This document shows positions 63,101-64,000 of a DNA stretch of 64,000 bases, in pieces (the stretch's first letter is position 1; each line of letters begins with the position of its first letter). Source of the DNA: Saccharothrix sp. HUAS TT1. GTDB taxonomy: Bacteria > Actinomycetota > Actinomycetes > Mycobacteriales > Pseudonocardiaceae. The notes under the pieces are model-generated. The model was not told the origin of the DNA, did not search any database, and saw only the letters and a program-made list of their open reading frames with translations. The stretch is taken from positions 2,356,001 through 2,420,000 of the forward strand of contig NZ_CP160453.1 of assembly GCF_040744945.1 (NCBI RefSeq). Reading direction: 5' to 3'. The translations under genes and the position numbers were made by a program.

Positions 63101-64000
63101 TGGACACCGAAGACCTGATCGAGGACGCCCTGCGGCTGCGTGCCGACCAGGCGCCGCCCGAGGGCGCCGTGCTGGCCGCGCTGCACCGGCCGCGCAAGAG
63201 CCGCAAGCCGGTGTTCCTGGCCGTCGCGGCGGCCACCGCGGCGGTGGCGGTCGCCGTCGTGGCCACCACGATCGGCAGGCCCTCCGCCGGGGCGCCGCCC
63301 GCGGGTCCGGGCAGCGTGCTGCCGACCACCTCGCCGGATGCGTCCCCGACCACCGCCGCGTCGTTCGACCCGTTCACCCTGGGCTACAGCCCGTCGTGGC
63401 TGCCCGACGGGCTGACCGAGCGGAACCGGTTCGTGGACGCGACCGGGGGCGTCCAGCGCGTCTGGAAGCACGACGGCGGGCAGGTGGTGGCGCCGTCGCT
63501 GGAGCTGGTGGTCCCCAAGGACGCCGAGGCGCAGGAGCTGCTGCACCGGCAGGTCCGCGACGCCGCGGCGGCCGACCAGGTCGTGATCAACGGCAGGACC
63601 GCCCTGGTCGCGGACCCGGCGACGCTGGTGACGCCCCTGCCGGGCGACACCCGGGAGCCGGGCGCGCCGGACGGCACGCCGCCGGACACGCGGGTCGTGC
63701 TCAACCCCGAGCCGGGCCGCTACCTCCAGTTCACCCTCTCGAACACGGCGGACGCCCGCGCCGAGGCGATCCGGATCGCCGAGTCGATGAGGCCGGACCC
63801 GACGTCGCTGCGCGGCCCGGTGTCCGTCGGCGGCGAGGTCGCCCACCAGGCCGGGGTGAACGGCCTGGGCTGGCACGTGTCCACGACCGGCGTGGTCGGC
63901 GGCGTCACCTACGGCGCGAACCTGAGCAGCTACGTCGACGAGCCGATCGGGAACCCCGGCGTCGCGCCGGTCGCCGTCACGGCCCGCGGCGCGTCCGCCG
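63100..64000 (+). CDS. Membrane-anchored partner protein of the ECF sigma factor (partial)
   Basis: A protein of at least 300 residues that runs off the right edge without a stop. A short cytoplasmic N-terminus (MDTEDLIEDALRLRADQAPP, LAALHRPRKSRKP) is followed by one transmembrane helix (VFLAVAAATAAVAVAVVATTI, residues about 38-58). A Pro/Ser/Thr linker comes next, then an extracytoplasmic domain containing LGYSPSWLPDGLTERNRFVD and LQFTLSNTADARAEAI. There is no zinc HxxxCxxC motif. It is probably an anti-sigma factor by its position and topology, not by homology. ATG at 63100 overlaps the sigma stop. Confidence 0.8.
   Translation, partial: MDTEDLIEDALRLRADQAPPEGAVLAALHRPRKSRKPVFLAVAAATAAVAVAVVATTIGRPSAGAPPAGPGSVLPTTSPDASPTTAASFDPFTLGYSPSWLPDGLTERNRFVDATGGVQRVWKHDGGQVVAPSLELVVPKDAEAQELLHRQVRDAAAADQVVINGRTALVADPATLVTPLPGDTREPGAPDGTPPDTRVVLNPEPGRYLQFTLSNTADARAEAIRIAESMRPDPTSLRGPVSVGGEVAHQAGVNGLGWHVSTTGVVGGVTYGANLSSYVDEPIGNPGVAPVAVTARGASA

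Overview
The window is very GC-rich DNA with strong third-position G/C bias, frequent GTG and TTG starts, two WhiB-family genes, MtrAB-LpqB, a SigR/RsrA pair and a nickel superoxide dismutase. It looks like the core chromosome of a filamentous actinomycete, most likely Pseudonocardiales (Saccharothrix/Actinosynnema/Lentzea-like); the genus is inferred from gene content and style only. From about 1 to 43 kb the gene order follows the Mycobacterium tuberculosis block fbiA-whiB2 down to pdtaS-whiB1, with parallels in Streptomyces. No rRNA, tRNA, insertion sequence, prophage or CRISPR array was seen.

Layout. 1-6.2 kb: fbiA/cofD (cut by the left edge), a site-2-protease-like gene, whiB2 with a visible promoter, a large membrane GT2 glycosyltransferase, a zincin-like protein that has lost its zinc motif, and a DUF3499 protein. 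6.2-11.1 kb: a mannose/GDP-mannose supply operon (manB, a Trm112-like peptide, a SIS-domain isomerase, manA) followed by a CDF metal transporter. 11.1-19 kb: an amino-acid permease, an orphan GlmL/MutL-like ATPase, a membrane serine hydrolase, sahH and a DNA-binding regulator. 19-29.6 kb: tmk, mtrA, mtrB, lpqB, comF, hpf, secA. 29.6-39 kb: Rv3235-like protein, minimal HAD protein, TrmH-type methyltransferase, APH-type kinase, WS/DGAT acyltransferase, DUF6912 protein, VOC protein, rsgA-aroA, SRAP protein plus hydrolase, YbaK. 39-43.7 kb: sigR-rsrA behind a consensus SigR promoter, the 24-residue ribosomal protein bL37, a biotinyl/lipoyl carrier fused end-to-start to pdtaS, whiB1 with a CRP-type box, and a diacylglycerol-kinase-type gene.

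43.9-64 kb is more accessory: an orphan NarL-type regulator, a secreted trypsin-like protease behind a perfect palindrome, a DUF574 methyltransferase, a MarR/membrane-protein pair, GNAT, a phosphoglycerate-mutase-like phosphatase, sodN/sodX, a dTDP-sugar epimerase, malic enzyme, a five-PAS GGDEF-EAL protein, a YbaB-like/WXG-like pair, a BpsA-type branched-polyamine synthase, a complete OpuC-type osmoprotectant ABC operon, an IclR regulator, and an ECF sigma factor with its membrane partner (cut by the right edge).

The most interesting signals are small. They are the pdtaS gene whose conserved N-terminus begins at a CTG directly after the upstream stop codon, the SigR autoregulatory promoter with an open upstream frame suggesting a longer SigR isoform, the unlisted bL37 gene, a leader peptide and hairpin before hpf, nested alternative hairpins before the c-di-GMP gene, and several clean palindromic operators. 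I found no strong evidence for a wholly new multi-gene system.
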